NCBI GenBank assembly: GCA_011620345.1
Contig: WOZJ01000030.1
Span: 1-7,221 of the forward strand
DNA length: 7,221 nucleotides
Reading direction: 5' to 3'
Source: Nitrospirota bacterium
Lineage (GTDB): Bacteria > UBA2233
A program made the position numbers and the translations under genes. The notes beneath the pieces were generated by a model. It did no database searches, was not told the DNA's origin, and saw only the letters and a list, made by a program, of their open reading frames with translations. Below, piece after piece: positions 1-6,726 of this stretch (position 1 is its first letter; every line of letters begins with the position of its first letter).

Positions 1-75
1 AAGCCAAGCCTTTGGATTGTTTTGTGCGTTGGAGTCTTGCTACTTAGCCCATTCACCAAAGAAAGGTGTGAAGCC

Positions 76-594
76 ATGGCAAAAGAGCGTTCCGGGGCAG
101 TCACGTTCTTGGGGAAGCCCGTCACGTTGCTGGGGGAAGAAGTAAAAGTAGGGGAAAAGGCGCCGGATTTTACGGTCCTTGACGTTAGCCTTCAACCCTT
201 TGTGTTCTCCAAGACCCAAGGAAGGGTTCGGGTTATTTCCTCGGTTCCATCTTTGGACACGCCCACTTGTGATGCACAAACAAGGCGGTTTAACGAGGAA
301 GCCAGCAAATTTTCGAACGTGGAAATCCTGACGATCAGCATGGACCTTCCGTTTGCGCAGAAACGTTTTTGCCAGCAAGCAGGGATCGATCACCTCAAGA
401 CGCTTTCGGACCACCGGGATGCGAGCTTTGGGCTTGCCTACGGCGTCCTGATCAAAGAGCTCAGGCTTGACGCGAGAGCCGTGTTTATCGTAGATACCGA
501 CGACACGGTCCGCTACGTCGAGTACGTAAAAGAGATCAGCAACCCGCCCGATTACGAGGCCGCACTTAAGGCGCTTCGAGCGCTGGTTCCGTAG
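76..594 (+). CDS. tpx: Thiol peroxidase (Tpx, 2-Cys atypical peroxiredoxin)
   Basis: This 172-residue protein is a thiol peroxidase that reduces hydrogen peroxide and alkyl or lipid hydroperoxides with electrons from thioredoxin. The family is cytoplasmic or periplasmic; no signal peptide is visible here. The peroxidatic cysteine is C65 in the motif PSLDTPTC, with T62 three residues before it, and the resolving cysteine is C99 in RFCQQAG. The 34-residue spacing equals that of E. coli Tpx (C61/C95). An arginine in the later active-site segment (R134, LDARAVFIVD) is also present. Length is normal for the family. I chose the ATG at 76 because MAKERSGAVTFLG matches the usual Tpx N-terminus and GAAAGG lies about 9 bases upstream; the longer reading from a TTG at 22 adds an unrelated stretch. 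The MoaD-like gene follows after 47 bp on the same strand and may be co-transcribed. No convincing promoter is visible in bases 1-75. Confidence 0.95.
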   Translation: MAKERSGAVTFLGKPVTLLGEEVKVGEKAPDFTVLDVSLQPFVFSKTQGRVRVISSVPSLDTPTCDAQTRRFNEEASKFSNVEILTISMDLPFAQKRFCQQAGIDHLKTLSDHRDASFGLAYGVLIKELRLDARAVFIVDTDDTVRYVEYVKEISNPPDYEAALKALRALVP

Positions 595-641
595 AGAGCC
601 AAAAGGTTTCAAAAGAAACGGAAGGGCAGGAGCTTGAGCCC

Positions 642-887
642 GTGAGGATCACCATCAAGGCCATGGGCCAGGTTGCAGAGGTTTTAGGGGAGCGAGAGTT
701 CGAGCTCGAGCTAAAAAGAGGGAACGCGATGTCTTCGGTTCGCGACGCCCTCTGCCGGGAGCACCCCGAACTCACCCCCCTTTGGCCGTCCTTGGCCGTA
801 GCGGTGAACGGAGAGTTCATCGACGGAGGCTGCCCGCTCAAGGGCGGGGATGAAGTCTTGCTCTTGCCCCCGATCAGCGGCGGCTAA
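642..887 (+). CDS. moaD: MoaD/ThiS-family sulfur-carrier protein
   Basis: This 81-residue protein has the beta-grasp (ubiquitin-like) pattern of MoaD. An N-terminal strand MRITIKAMGQVAEVLG is followed by a helix around residues 31-42, the VNGEFID segment (55-61), and the end LKGGDEVLLLPPISGG. In MoaD the C-terminal Gly-Gly is adenylated and converted to a thiocarboxylate that gives sulfur to the molybdopterin precursor; related carriers feed thiamine, tRNA or amino-acid synthesis. The PPISGG end is closest to MoaD, but the partner gene moaE and the activating enzyme MoeB are not in the window, so the pathway is not proven. The start is GTG at 642, supported by AGGAG at 628-632. It sits 47 bp after tpx. 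Its TAA stop shares bases with the TAG stop of convergent sdhB (884-887). Two extra cysteines (C38, C64) are not part of the known mechanism. Confidence 0.85.
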   Translation: MRITIKAMGQVAEVLGEREFELELKRGNAMSSVRDALCREHPELTPLWPSLAVAVNGEFIDGGCPLKGGDEVLLLPPISGG

Positions 888-1633
888 GCCCTTCGCTTAA
901 GGGACGCCTTGAGGAACGCCCTGTTGAGGCGGGCGATCGTTTCCACTTGGATGCCTTTGGGGCAGACTGCCTGACACTCGAAGTGGTTGGAGCACGCCCC
1001 AAACCCCTCTTCTTGCATGACCTCTGTCATGGAAAGCGCCCTCTTAGGCTCTTCCGGCATTCCTTGGGGGAGGGTGCCCAAATGTGCGATCTTGGCCGCG
1101 ACAAAGAGCATCGCCGAAGAGTTCGGACAAGCGGCCACGCAGGCCCCGCAGCCGATGCAGGCCGCCGCGTCCATTGCATACTCTTGGTCGTCTTTTGGCA
1201 CGAGAATGGCGTTGGCGTCCGCGTGCGTTCCGGTATAGGCAGAGGTGTACCCCCCCGCTTGGATCACCTTGTCGAGCCCGGCGCGTTCGACAAGGAGGTC
1301 TTTTTGAACCGGGAAGGCCGCCGCCCTGAATGGCTCGATCGTGATGGTTTCTCCGTCTTGAAAGTGCCGCATCCGGATTTCGCAGGTGGTCGTCTTTGGT
1401 TGCGGGCCGTGAGCCGAGCCGTTCACGACCATCCCGCAAGTGCCGCAAATTCCCTCCCTGCAGTCGCTCTCGAAAACGATCGGCGGGGTGCCCTTTTTAA
1501 TCAGCTCCTCGTTTAGCTTGTCGAGCATCTCCAGAAGGGACATCTCCGGGATGACGTCGTCCACGTCGTAATCAAAAAACCTGCCGGGCGCCTCTGGCCC
1601 TTCTTGCCGCCAGACTTTCAAATGAAACCGCAT
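884..1633 (-). CDS. sdhB: Succinate dehydrogenase/fumarate reductase iron-sulfur subunit
   Basis: This 249-residue subunit carries electrons from the FAD of SdhA to quinone through three Fe-S clusters. The plant-type ferredoxin half binds the [2Fe-2S] cluster through C58, C63, C66 and C84 (motif SDCREGICGTCG). In the C-terminal half, CIGCGAC supplies C159, C162 and C165, which with C224 bind [4Fe-4S]. C169, C214 and C220 bind [3Fe-4S]. All eleven expected cysteines are present and length is normal. The protein is peripheral, on the cytoplasmic face of the membrane with SdhA and SdhC. It is the last gene of sdhCAB, 12 bp after sdhA. The ATG at 1633 has AGGAG about 9 bases upstream, and that site overlaps the sdhA stop codon, suggesting translational coupling. 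Its stop overlaps the stop of the convergent moaD-like gene. Sequence alone does not settle succinate oxidation versus fumarate reduction. Confidence 0.96.
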   Translation of the reverse strand: MRFHLKVWRQEGPEAPGRFFDYDVDDVIPEMSLLEMLDKLNEELIKKGTPPIVFESDCREGICGTCGMVVNGSAHGPQPKTTTCEIRMRHFQDGETITIEPFRAAAFPVQKDLLVERAGLDKVIQAGGYTSAYTGTHADANAILVPKDDQEYAMDAAACIGCGACVAACPNSSAMLFVAAKIAHLGTLPQGMPEEPKRALSMTEVMQEEGFGACSNHFECQAVCPKGIQVETIARLNRAFLKASLKRRA

Positions 1634-1645
1634 GTAATGATGCTC

Positions 1646-3559
1646 CTATTTATAGCTTCGTACCGTTGGCTGGACGACCTCGAACGTAAGGGGCTCTTTG
1701 TGCATCTCTGGTTTTTCGCCTTCGCCTTTGTATTCCCATGCGGCTACGTAGGTGTATTCCGCATCGTTCCTCAGGGCCTCCCCGTCGGGGGTTTGGTGTT
1801 CTACCCTAAAGTGGGCGCCGCATGATTCCCGGCGTTCTCGGGCGTCTAAGGTGAGAACCTCGGCGAAATCGAGCGCCTCTGAAAGCCTCCAGGCCCTTTC
1901 GAGCTGCTGGTTCAAGTCTTTTTCGGACCCTGTCAGCTTCAAGTCGCTCCAAAACGCCTCCCTGATTCGCGGGATTTCCTCGAGCGCCTTGGTCAAGCTT
2001 TCCTCGCTCCTGGCCATCCCGACGTTTTCCCACAGAAGACGACCCAGCTCTATCCTGAAATCGAGCACGGTCCGAGAGCCCTTAATCGAAATGAGGCGAT
2101 TGATTCGAGCTTCGTCTTCCTCTTTTACCTTCTGAAACTCTAGGTTGTCGGGCTTGACTTTCCCGGGCTGAGTCGTAGCCAAGTAATCGCCGATGGTATA
2201 GGGCAATACGAAGTACCCGTCCGCAAGGCCCTGCATGAGCGCGCTCGCCCCGAGCCTGTTGGCCCCGTGGTCGGAGAAGTTGGCCTCCCCGATGACGAAC
2301 AGCCCCGGGATGTTGCTCATCAGGTTGTAGTCCACCCAAAGCCCGCCCATCGCGTAGTGGGAGGCGGGGTATATCTTCATCGGCTGGGCGTACGGGTCTT
2401 CGCCCGAGATGTGGTCGTAGAGCTCAAAGAGGTTTCCGTAGCGCTCCTCGATCACCTTACGGCCATGACGCTGGATCGCATCCCGAAAGTCGAGATAAAC
2501 GGCATAACCGGATGGTCCGACGCCTCTGCCGTCGTCGCAAGCCTCTTTGGCCGCCCTGGAGGAAATGTCACGCGGGGCCAGGTTGCCGTAGCTAGGGTAC
2601 TTGCGCTCCAGGTAATAATCCCTGTCTGATTCCGGGATCTCGTTTGGGGGGCGTTTATCGCCTTTCTTTTTGGGGACCCATACCCTGCCGTCGTTTCTCA
2701 AGGACTCCGACATCAAAATCAGCTTCGACTGGAACCATCCCGCAAACGGGATGCATGTGGGATGAATCTGGGTATAGCACGGGTTGGCCATCAACGCGCC
2801 CTTCTTGTAGCAGCGCATGATCGCCCCGACGTTCGAGCCTACGGCGTTGGTGGAGAGGTTGAAGACGCTGGCGTAGCCGCCCGTGGCTATCACGACCGCG
2901 TCGGCCGCGTATGCCTCGTACTCGCCCGTCGTGAGGTCGCGCACCAAGATTCCCTTCGCCTCGCCGTCTACAAGCACCAAATCGAGCATCTCTTTTTTGG
3001 GGAAGACCTTCAGCCTTCCTTCGGAGGCCTGACGCATCATCGCCTGGTAGCAGCCAAGCAGCAGCTGCTGGCCCGTTTGTCCTCTGCAAAACAGGGTTCT
3101 GGAGACGAGCGCGCCTCCGAACGAGCGGGTCGAAAGCTCGCCCGAGTATTCCCTTTGGAACGGGACGCCCTGGGCAACGCACTGATCTATGATGTTTCCG
3201 GATAGCTCTGCCAGCCTGTACACGTTGGATTCGCGCGAGCGGAAATCTCCCCCCTTGACCGTCTCGTAGAAGAGCCGGTAGACGCTGTCTCCGTCGCCGA
3301 CGTAGTTCTTGGCCGCGTTGATCCCGCCTTGGGCCGCAATCGAGTGCGCCCTCCTGGCAGAGTCTTGATAGCAGAACGCGAGCACGTTATAGCCTAGTTG
3401 GGCGAGCGTTGCCGAAGCCGACCCCCCGCCAAGCCCCGTGCCGACGACTATGACCGTGTAACGGCGCTTGTTGGCGGGGCTGATGAGTCGCAAATGATCC
3501 CTATGTCTGGCCCACCTTGTTTCGATCGGGCCTGAAGGGACTTTTCCGTCGAGCGTCAC
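1646..3559 (-). CDS. sdhA: Succinate dehydrogenase/fumarate reductase flavoprotein subunit
   Basis: This 637-residue flavoprotein oxidises succinate to fumarate (or the reverse). The FAD-binding loop [11 protein letters not shown] is at residues 40-50. H72, in [11 protein letters not shown], is the expected site of covalent FAD attachment. Substrate and catalytic positions are recognisable: H266 in QIHPT, R330 in [10 protein letters not shown] (the proton-shuttle arginine), H401 in SHYAMGG, and the second FAD segment [14 protein letters not shown] (424-437). A C-terminal helical domain and the RESCGAHFR motif (577-584) complete the family layout. The N-terminal extension before the FAD loop ([15 protein letters not shown]) and full length match the type B enzymes of Bacteroidota and similar bacteria, which supports the GTG start at 3559. 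AGGAGG lies 8 bases upstream of that GTG and is fused to the sdhC stop codon. The gene is the middle member of sdhCAB. Confidence 0.97.
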   Translation of the reverse strand: MTLDGKVPSGPIETRWARHRDHLRLISPANKRRYTVIVVGTGLGGGSASATLAQLGYNVLAFCYQDSARRAHSIAAQGGINAAKNYVGDGDSVYRLFYETVKGGDFRSRESNVYRLAELSGNIIDQCVAQGVPFQREYSGELSTRSFGGALVSRTLFCRGQTGQQLLLGCYQAMMRQASEGRLKVFPKKEMLDLVLVDGEAKGILVRDLTTGEYEAYAADAVVIATGGYASVFNLSTNAVGSNVGAIMRCYKKGALMANPCYTQIHPTCIPFAGWFQSKLILMSESLRNDGRVWVPKKKGDKRPPNEIPESDRDYYLERKYPSYGNLAPRDISSRAAKEACDDGRGVGPSGYAVYLDFRDAIQRHGRKVIEERYGNLFELYDHISGEDPYAQPMKIYPASHYAMGGLWVDYNLMSNIPGLFVIGEANFSDHGANRLGASALMQGLADGYFVLPYTIGDYLATTQPGKVKPDNLEFQKVKEEDEARINRLISIKGSRTVLDFRIELGRLLWENVGMARSEESLTKALEEIPRIREAFWSDLKLTGSEKDLNQQLERAWRLSEALDFAEVLTLDARERRESCGAHFRVEHQTPDGEALRNDAEYTYVAAWEYKGEGEKPEMHKEPLTFEVVQPTVRSYK

Positions 3560-3571
3560 TTGGAAATCCTC

Positions 3572-4255
3572 CTAGAGGTTGATCCAGCCGGTCAAAACTG
3601 CCACGGGTACGAGGGCGAATCCGGCGGCCAACAAGGTCGCCAGCACTTGACCGGCCCGTTTGAGTACAGGGAGCGAAGCCTTTCCCGGAAGGCCGAGTGT
3701 TTGTAGAGAGCTAAAAACGCCGTGAAAGGTGTGCAGGCATACGATTGCCATGGCCAAGAGGTACGTCCCGGCTATGCCGGGCCGTTGAAAGCTCAATGCA
3801 ATAGACCTGAACAAATCGGGCCTTCCTTCGGCATCCGGGGGAAAGGCAGACACGCTGAGGCTTGTATGCACCGAATGGAGCGTGAAGTGCAGCAAGTGGT
3901 AAATCAGATAAGCAAGGATAAGCAGCCCGGTGTAGAACATCGTCCTTGAAGAAAGACCTGCCTCTTTGTAGGTAACGAACGTTCCTTTAGTCGGCGCGGC
4001 CTTCGTGTTTTCGAGAAACAAAAGCGTACCCAGGGCGATATGAAGACCAAGACATGCAAGCAGTACCACCCGGGCAGCCCACAGAAGCGGCGCAAACATG
4101 GCCGAATGGATGTGTTCGGCATAGGCGTTGATCCAGCCCGGGCCGCCTAACACGGTGGTGTTGCCCAACAGGTGGGCTACAAGAAACAAAAAAAGGATAA
4201 CCCCCGTAAGGGCCATGAGCATTTTTTTGCCTATCGGGTTCGAAAGGAAGGCCAT
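3572..4255 (-). CDS. sdhC: Succinate dehydrogenase cytochrome b subunit (type B, di-haem)
   Basis: This 227-residue membrane protein anchors SdhA and SdhB and passes electrons to quinone through two b haems. Five hydrophobic segments are visible, at roughly residues 12-30, 52-80, 104-128, 160-183 and 202-224. This is the single-subunit type B cytochrome b558 architecture, in agreement with the absence of an sdhD gene. Likely haem ligands lie in helices 1 to 4: H28 (LVAHLLGN), H72 (LGLHIALG), H120 or H123 (YHLLH), and H175 or H178 (CLHTFHG). I chose the ATG at 4255, because MAFLSNPIGKKMLMALTG is the normal start of the family and GGAG lies 8 bases upstream. The frame stays open 216 bases further upstream, but that extension runs through the promoter region. 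A candidate promoter and leader hairpin precede the gene, and sdhA follows after 12 bp. Confidence 0.95.
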   Translation of the reverse strand: MAFLSNPIGKKMLMALTGVILFLFLVAHLLGNTTVLGGPGWINAYAEHIHSAMFAPLLWAARVVLLACLGLHIALGTLLFLENTKAAPTKGTFVTYKEAGLSSRTMFYTGLLILAYLIYHLLHFTLHSVHTSLSVSAFPPDAEGRPDLFRSIALSFQRPGIAGTYLLAMAIVCLHTFHGVFSSLQTLGLPGKASLPVLKRAGQVLATLLAAGFALVPVAVLTGWINL

Positions 4256-4303
4256 GCGCGCTTCTCCAAGGCTATGTTGCTTGCCGTACGAATCAAAAAT
4301 AAA

Positions 4304-4316
4304 CCCCCGCCGGGGG
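4304..4316 (-). other. GC stem-loop with T-rich tail in the sdhC leader
   Basis: On the minus strand the sequence reads CCCCCGGCGGGGG: a five-pair all-GC stem with a three-base loop. It is followed at once by TTTATTTTT. This is the shape of a short intrinsic terminator pointing toward sdhC, whose start codon is 48 bases further on. If transcription starts near 4320, as the candidate promoter predicts, the hairpin sits almost at the mRNA 5' end. That position fits a protective 5' stem-loop better than an attenuator. A third possibility is that it stops antisense transcripts arriving from thiI. The structure is seen; the role is inferred. Confidence 0.5.
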
Positions 4317-4326
4317 AAGTTGCCAT

Positions 4327-4342
4327 AGTATATACGTATACT
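4327..4342. repeat. Dyad overlapping the sdhC -10 element
   Basis: AGTATA (4327-4332) and its exact reverse complement TATACT (4337-4342) are separated by TACG; a shorter perfect palindrome TATACGTATA lies within (4331-4340). One arm is the sdhC -10 hexamer, so a dimeric regulator bound here would block or modulate the promoter. AT-rich promoter DNA often yields such dyads by chance, so the operator role is only a suggestion. Confidence 0.3.
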
Positions 4343-4355
4343 TTCAAGAATGCAA
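4327..4355 (-). promoter_or_regulatory. Candidate sigma70-type promoter for sdhCAB
   Basis: On the minus strand, TTGCAT (4350-4355) and TATACT (4327-4332) are separated by exactly 17 bases. The -10 matches the consensus at 5 of 6 positions and the -35 at 3 of 6. Transcription would begin near 4320 and give a leader of about 65 nt before the sdhC ATG. Confidence 0.5.
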
Positions 4356-4369
4356 ATGGCGGGCGTGGT

Positions 4370-4398
4370 TTTAGAGGTTGGGCGTAAGGCGTTACAAT
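4370..4398 (+). promoter_or_regulatory. Candidate promoter for thiI
   Basis: TTTAGA (4370-4375, 4 of 6 against TTGACA) and TACAAT (4393-4398, 5 of 6 against TATAAT) are separated by 17 bases. Transcription would start near 4405, leaving a leader of about 46 nt. Its -35 lies 14 bp from the -35 of the divergent sdhC promoter, so the two are back to back. Confidence 0.4.
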
Positions 4399-4450
4399 GA
4401 AGCAGGAAGGCCAGGAAAAAAGTTCTGCGAGAGCGAGAGGTAGATAGATA

Positions 4451-5689
4451 GTGAAAGCGATCGTTTTGCACGTAGAGGATATTGCGCTCAAGAAGGGGAA
4501 CCGGCCGTATTTTTTTCGGCAGCTCATGGCTTCCATCCGGCCAAGGCTTTCGGACATCGGGGACTTTCGCGTTTTCGTGAAAGACAACCGAGTGTTCGTA
4601 GTTACCGACGACGAACGCTCGCTCGAGCGCGCCTTTCGTCTTGCGCCGTGTTTTATGGGGGTTGCGCTAGCAAGGAAGTCTACGGCGGTGCAGCCCGACA
4701 TCGGGGCCATCGCTGGGGCGGCTCTTGCGCTTGCGGAGCGAGCGGCCTTTGCCTCTTTTAAGGTAGAAACGCGCCGTTCGAGCAAGAAGCACCCGTTCAC
4801 GAGCCCGGAAGTGAACCAAGCGGTAGGGGCGGCCATCCAGGCCAAAACCTCCGCACGGGTCGATTTGACCAAACCGGAACAGACTTTTTGGGTGGACGTG
4901 CTCCAAGACGAGGCGCTTGTCGCCTCGGAACAGCTCAAGGGGTTTGGAGGGCTTCCCGTGGGAAGCTCCGGCAGGGCGCTATGCCTGTTTTCAGGCGGAA
5001 TAGATTCTCCCGTAGCGGCGTTTTTAGCGATGCAGCGCGGCCTTAAGGTTGACCTCGTTCATTTTAGCGCCTTCCCCTATGTTCGGTTCGTGAACGAAGA
5101 AAAGCAACGCTTGCTCGCAGAAAGGATTGCGTTGTTCCAAGGGGCGACCCACGTCTACCGTGTCGGTATCGGAGAGGTGCAGCAAAGGCTTGCCGCCCAC
5201 GTCCCCAAGAGGCTGCTCGTTGTGTTTACCAGGCGTACGATGTTGCGCATTGCGGCAACGCTGGCTCAGCGCTTTGGGTACGGGGCGCTGCTTACGGGCG
5301 AGAGCTTGGGTCAGGTGGCATCCCAGACGCTCGAAAACCTGAAGGTGATCGATCAGGCCAGCCCCATGCTGACGCTTCGTCCGCTGATCGGCCTAGGCAA
5401 GCAGGCCATCGTCGGCATCGCAAGGCAGATCGGGACGTTTTCCGTCTCTATTCAGGCAGACGAAGATTGTTGCCAGCTTTTTTTGCCCCGCCACCCGGAA
5501 ACGCGTGCCGGCTTGGAAGAGGTTCTTGCCGTTGAATCCGGCCTGCCCGTACGCGCTTGGGAGGCAGAAGCGCTGGAAGCCCTCGAGTCTTACGACGTCT
5601 TCCCCGCGCTTCAAGGGGCGTCCCTCGAGGGTAGCGACGGCACCCCTATAAATGAAGATCGGCCGCTTGTTTACGGGAGCGTGTCGTAG
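4451..5689 (+). CDS. thiI: tRNA 4-thiouridine synthetase ThiI (short form, no rhodanese domain)
   Basis: This 412-residue protein is ThiI, which adenylates uridine 8 of tRNA and replaces its oxygen with sulfur; in many bacteria ThiI also serves thiamine thiazole synthesis. Residues 1 to about 165 form the ferredoxin-like and THUMP tRNA-binding region, including FKVETRRSSKKHPF (103-116). The PP-loop ATP site is SGGIDSPVA (181-189), followed by TGESLGQVASQTLENL (282-297). DEDCCQLFLP (337-346) carries adjacent cysteines C340 and C341, in the region of the catalytic cysteine of the family. The chain ends without the C-terminal rhodanese domain of E. coli ThiI, as in Bacillus, so sulfur must come from another protein. 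The N-terminal motif usually written YGE-LKGKNR reads VED-ALKKGNR here. Start is GTG with GAGAGG 10 bases upstream. The 3' end overlaps the convergent oxidoreductase gene by 19 bp. Confidence 0.93.
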   Translation: MKAIVLHVEDIALKKGNRPYFFRQLMASIRPRLSDIGDFRVFVKDNRVFVVTDDERSLERAFRLAPCFMGVALARKSTAVQPDIGAIAGAALALAERAAFASFKVETRRSSKKHPFTSPEVNQAVGAAIQAKTSARVDLTKPEQTFWVDVLQDEALVASEQLKGFGGLPVGSSGRALCLFSGGIDSPVAAFLAMQRGLKVDLVHFSAFPYVRFVNEEKQRLLAERIALFQGATHVYRVGIGEVQQRLAAHVPKRLLVVFTRRTMLRIAATLAQRFGYGALLTGESLGQVASQTLENLKVIDQASPMLTLRPLIGLGKQAIVGIARQIGTFSVSIQADEDCCQLFLPRHPETRAGLEEVLAVESGLPVRAWEAEALEALESYDVFPALQGASLEGSDGTPINEDRPLVYGSVS

Positions 5690-6726
5690 CGCTTCACTCC
5701 ATCTATCTTCAAAACAAAATCCTCCCCAAACGCCAGCGCCGGAGTAAGCGCCCCCACCGGCTTCAGGCGGAAGAGTTCCTCTAAGCTTGCCAAGCAAGAA
5801 AGCGCCGTGAATCGGTAGGTTTCCGGCGTTTCGAGCCAAGCCTCTAAGGCTTTCCCATCGCCTCGCTCGATCTTTGCGTAGACATAGCCGTGCCCCGTTT
5901 GCATCGTCTTTTCATTGGGGCCTTCCGGAAGAAGGCGCAAGGCCGACATCAGGCCTTTTTGAAGAAGGCCTGATTTTGCCGCCTTTTGGGATAGCCTGAT
6001 TCCTGGGCCGCCCAGCCCCATCAGGGAACCTGGAAGGGCCATGTAGGTCGTGATGTTGGGAATGCCGGTCGTTCGCCATGCCGTTTCCAAGTCTCCCCAG
6101 GGAATGGGGTAGGCATCGAGCGTTTTGAGGGGAAAGCGGATTCGCTCCTTGCCTTCTCCTAGCGGGAACGCTTCGAGCTGGCCGTTCTTTCGTACCCATC
6201 CGCCTTGGGGGAGGAACCCGAGCATCGTTTTGAGCGTACCCCTGCTTGGCCTGAGTAACCCGGCGACAGCGAGCTTCAAGCGGGAAGCGCCCGGCAGGCG
6301 TTGGTGGACGTGAGCGGCAAGGCAATCTGTAGGTACGACATCGAACCCTACGCCCGGAATGAGCGCCACGCCCCGCTCCCTTGCCTCTCCATCGAACTGG
6401 AAGGCCTTCTGAAAAACCGGGATCTCGCCCGTAATGTCGAGGTAGTGAACCCTTTTCTCGAGGCAGGCCTCGATCAGCGGCCCTGCTGTTTGGACAAACG
6501 GCCCTGCCGTGTTCAACACGGCTTGGATGCCCTCGAGCGCGGTATCCAAGGCCTTTGGGTCGTCAAGCGCCGCGACGCGAAAGGGCAACCCGAGCCTTTC
6601 GGCAAGGGAGCGAAGCTTTTTAGGGTCTCGTCCGGCAAGGATAGGCTTGAGCCCGCGTTTGGCGGCTTCTTCGGCCACCAGCCGCCCCGTAAACCCGTAC
6701 GCCCCGTATAACAGCCATGAATCCAT
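5671..6726 (-). CDS. Saccharopine dehydrogenase-like NAD(P)-dependent oxidoreductase
   Basis: This 351-residue protein belongs to the saccharopine-dehydrogenase-like family that includes mycobacterial trans-acting enoyl reductases and eukaryotic SCCPDH. The N-terminal Rossmann fold is clear: GAYGFTG at residues 8-14, LAGRD at 30-34 (the arginine suggests NADP preference), NTAGPF at 72-77 and YLDITGE at 95-101. PGVGFDVVPTD follows at 124-134. The rest is less conserved, with a glycine-rich hydrophobic patch around MALPGSLMGLGGPG. Members act on varied substrates, so neither lysine metabolism nor lipid reduction can be claimed. It is shorter than true saccharopine dehydrogenases, which makes that specific role unlikely. 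The ATG at 6726 is preceded by a strong GGGGGAGG. It lies 103 bp downstream of the A-type carrier gene on the same strand. A weak extended -10 (TGCTATTCT on the minus strand, about 6787-6795) could give it its own start. Confidence 0.85.
   Translation of the reverse strand: MDSWLLYGAYGFTGRLVAEEAAKRGLKPILAGRDPKKLRSLAERLGLPFRVAALDDPKALDTALEGIQAVLNTAGPFVQTAGPLIEACLEKRVHYLDITGEIPVFQKAFQFDGEARERGVALIPGVGFDVVPTDCLAAHVHQRLPGASRLKLAVAGLLRPSRGTLKTMLGFLPQGGWVRKNGQLEAFPLGEGKERIRFPLKTLDAYPIPWGDLETAWRTTGIPNITTYMALPGSLMGLGGPGIRLSQKAAKSGLLQKGLMSALRLLPEGPNEKTMQTGHGYVYAKIERGDGKALEAWLETPETYRFTALSCLASLEELFRLKPVGALTPALAFGEDFVLKIDGVKRYDTLP
5948..5974 (+). terminator. Perfect inverted repeat, possible thiI terminator
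   Basis: ATCAGGCCTT (5948-5957) and AAGGCCTGAT (5965-5974) are exact reverse complements around a 7-base loop, and on the plus strand the final T begins a run TTTT (5974-5977). It lies about 260 bases beyond the thiI stop, inside the oxidoreductase gene on the other strand, where it encodes SGLLQKGLM. On the plus strand it resembles an intrinsic terminator with a short U tract; on the minus strand no T run follows. No other comparable candidate is visible after thiI, but it may only reflect codon choice. Confidence 0.35.

Noticed and set aside
22-75. N-terminal extension of Tpx with a hydrophobic stretch resembling a signal peptide
   Set aside because: The start would be TTG with no good ribosome site, while ATG at 76 has one and matches the family N-terminus.
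40-612. 190-codon open frame on the minus strand over tpx
   Set aside because: It is antisense to a clear Tpx, has no family-like motifs and reflects codon bias of the real gene.
606-619. GTTTC-AAAA-GAAAC hairpin between tpx and the moaD-like gene
   Set aside because: The stem is five mostly AT pairs and no T run follows, so it is neither a terminator nor clearly meaningful.
701-712. Palindrome CGAGCTCGAGCT inside the moaD-like gene
   Set aside because: It encodes the strand FELELK with ordinary codons and no T run follows in either direction.
889-903. CCCTT-CGCTT-AAGGG as a terminator at the moaD-like/sdhB junction
   Set aside because: The stem is short and neither strand has a T run after it.
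947-1516. 189-codon open frame on the plus strand over sdhB
   Set aside because: It is antisense to an SdhB with all cluster cysteines; its composition (Arg, Pro, His rich) is that of a shadow frame.
4256-4471. 72-residue N-terminal extension of SdhC
   Set aside because: It runs through the promoter and hairpin and has no membrane-protein or family character; the ATG at 4255 is well supported.
4231-4938. 235-codon minus-strand frame across sdhC, the control region and thiI
   Set aside because: It overlaps the start of sdhC and much of thiI, both well supported, and shows no domain.
4951-4966. GCTTCC-CGTG-GGAAGC hairpin inside thiI
   Set aside because: It lies within conserved coding sequence just before the PP-loop and has no T tract; chance is sufficient.
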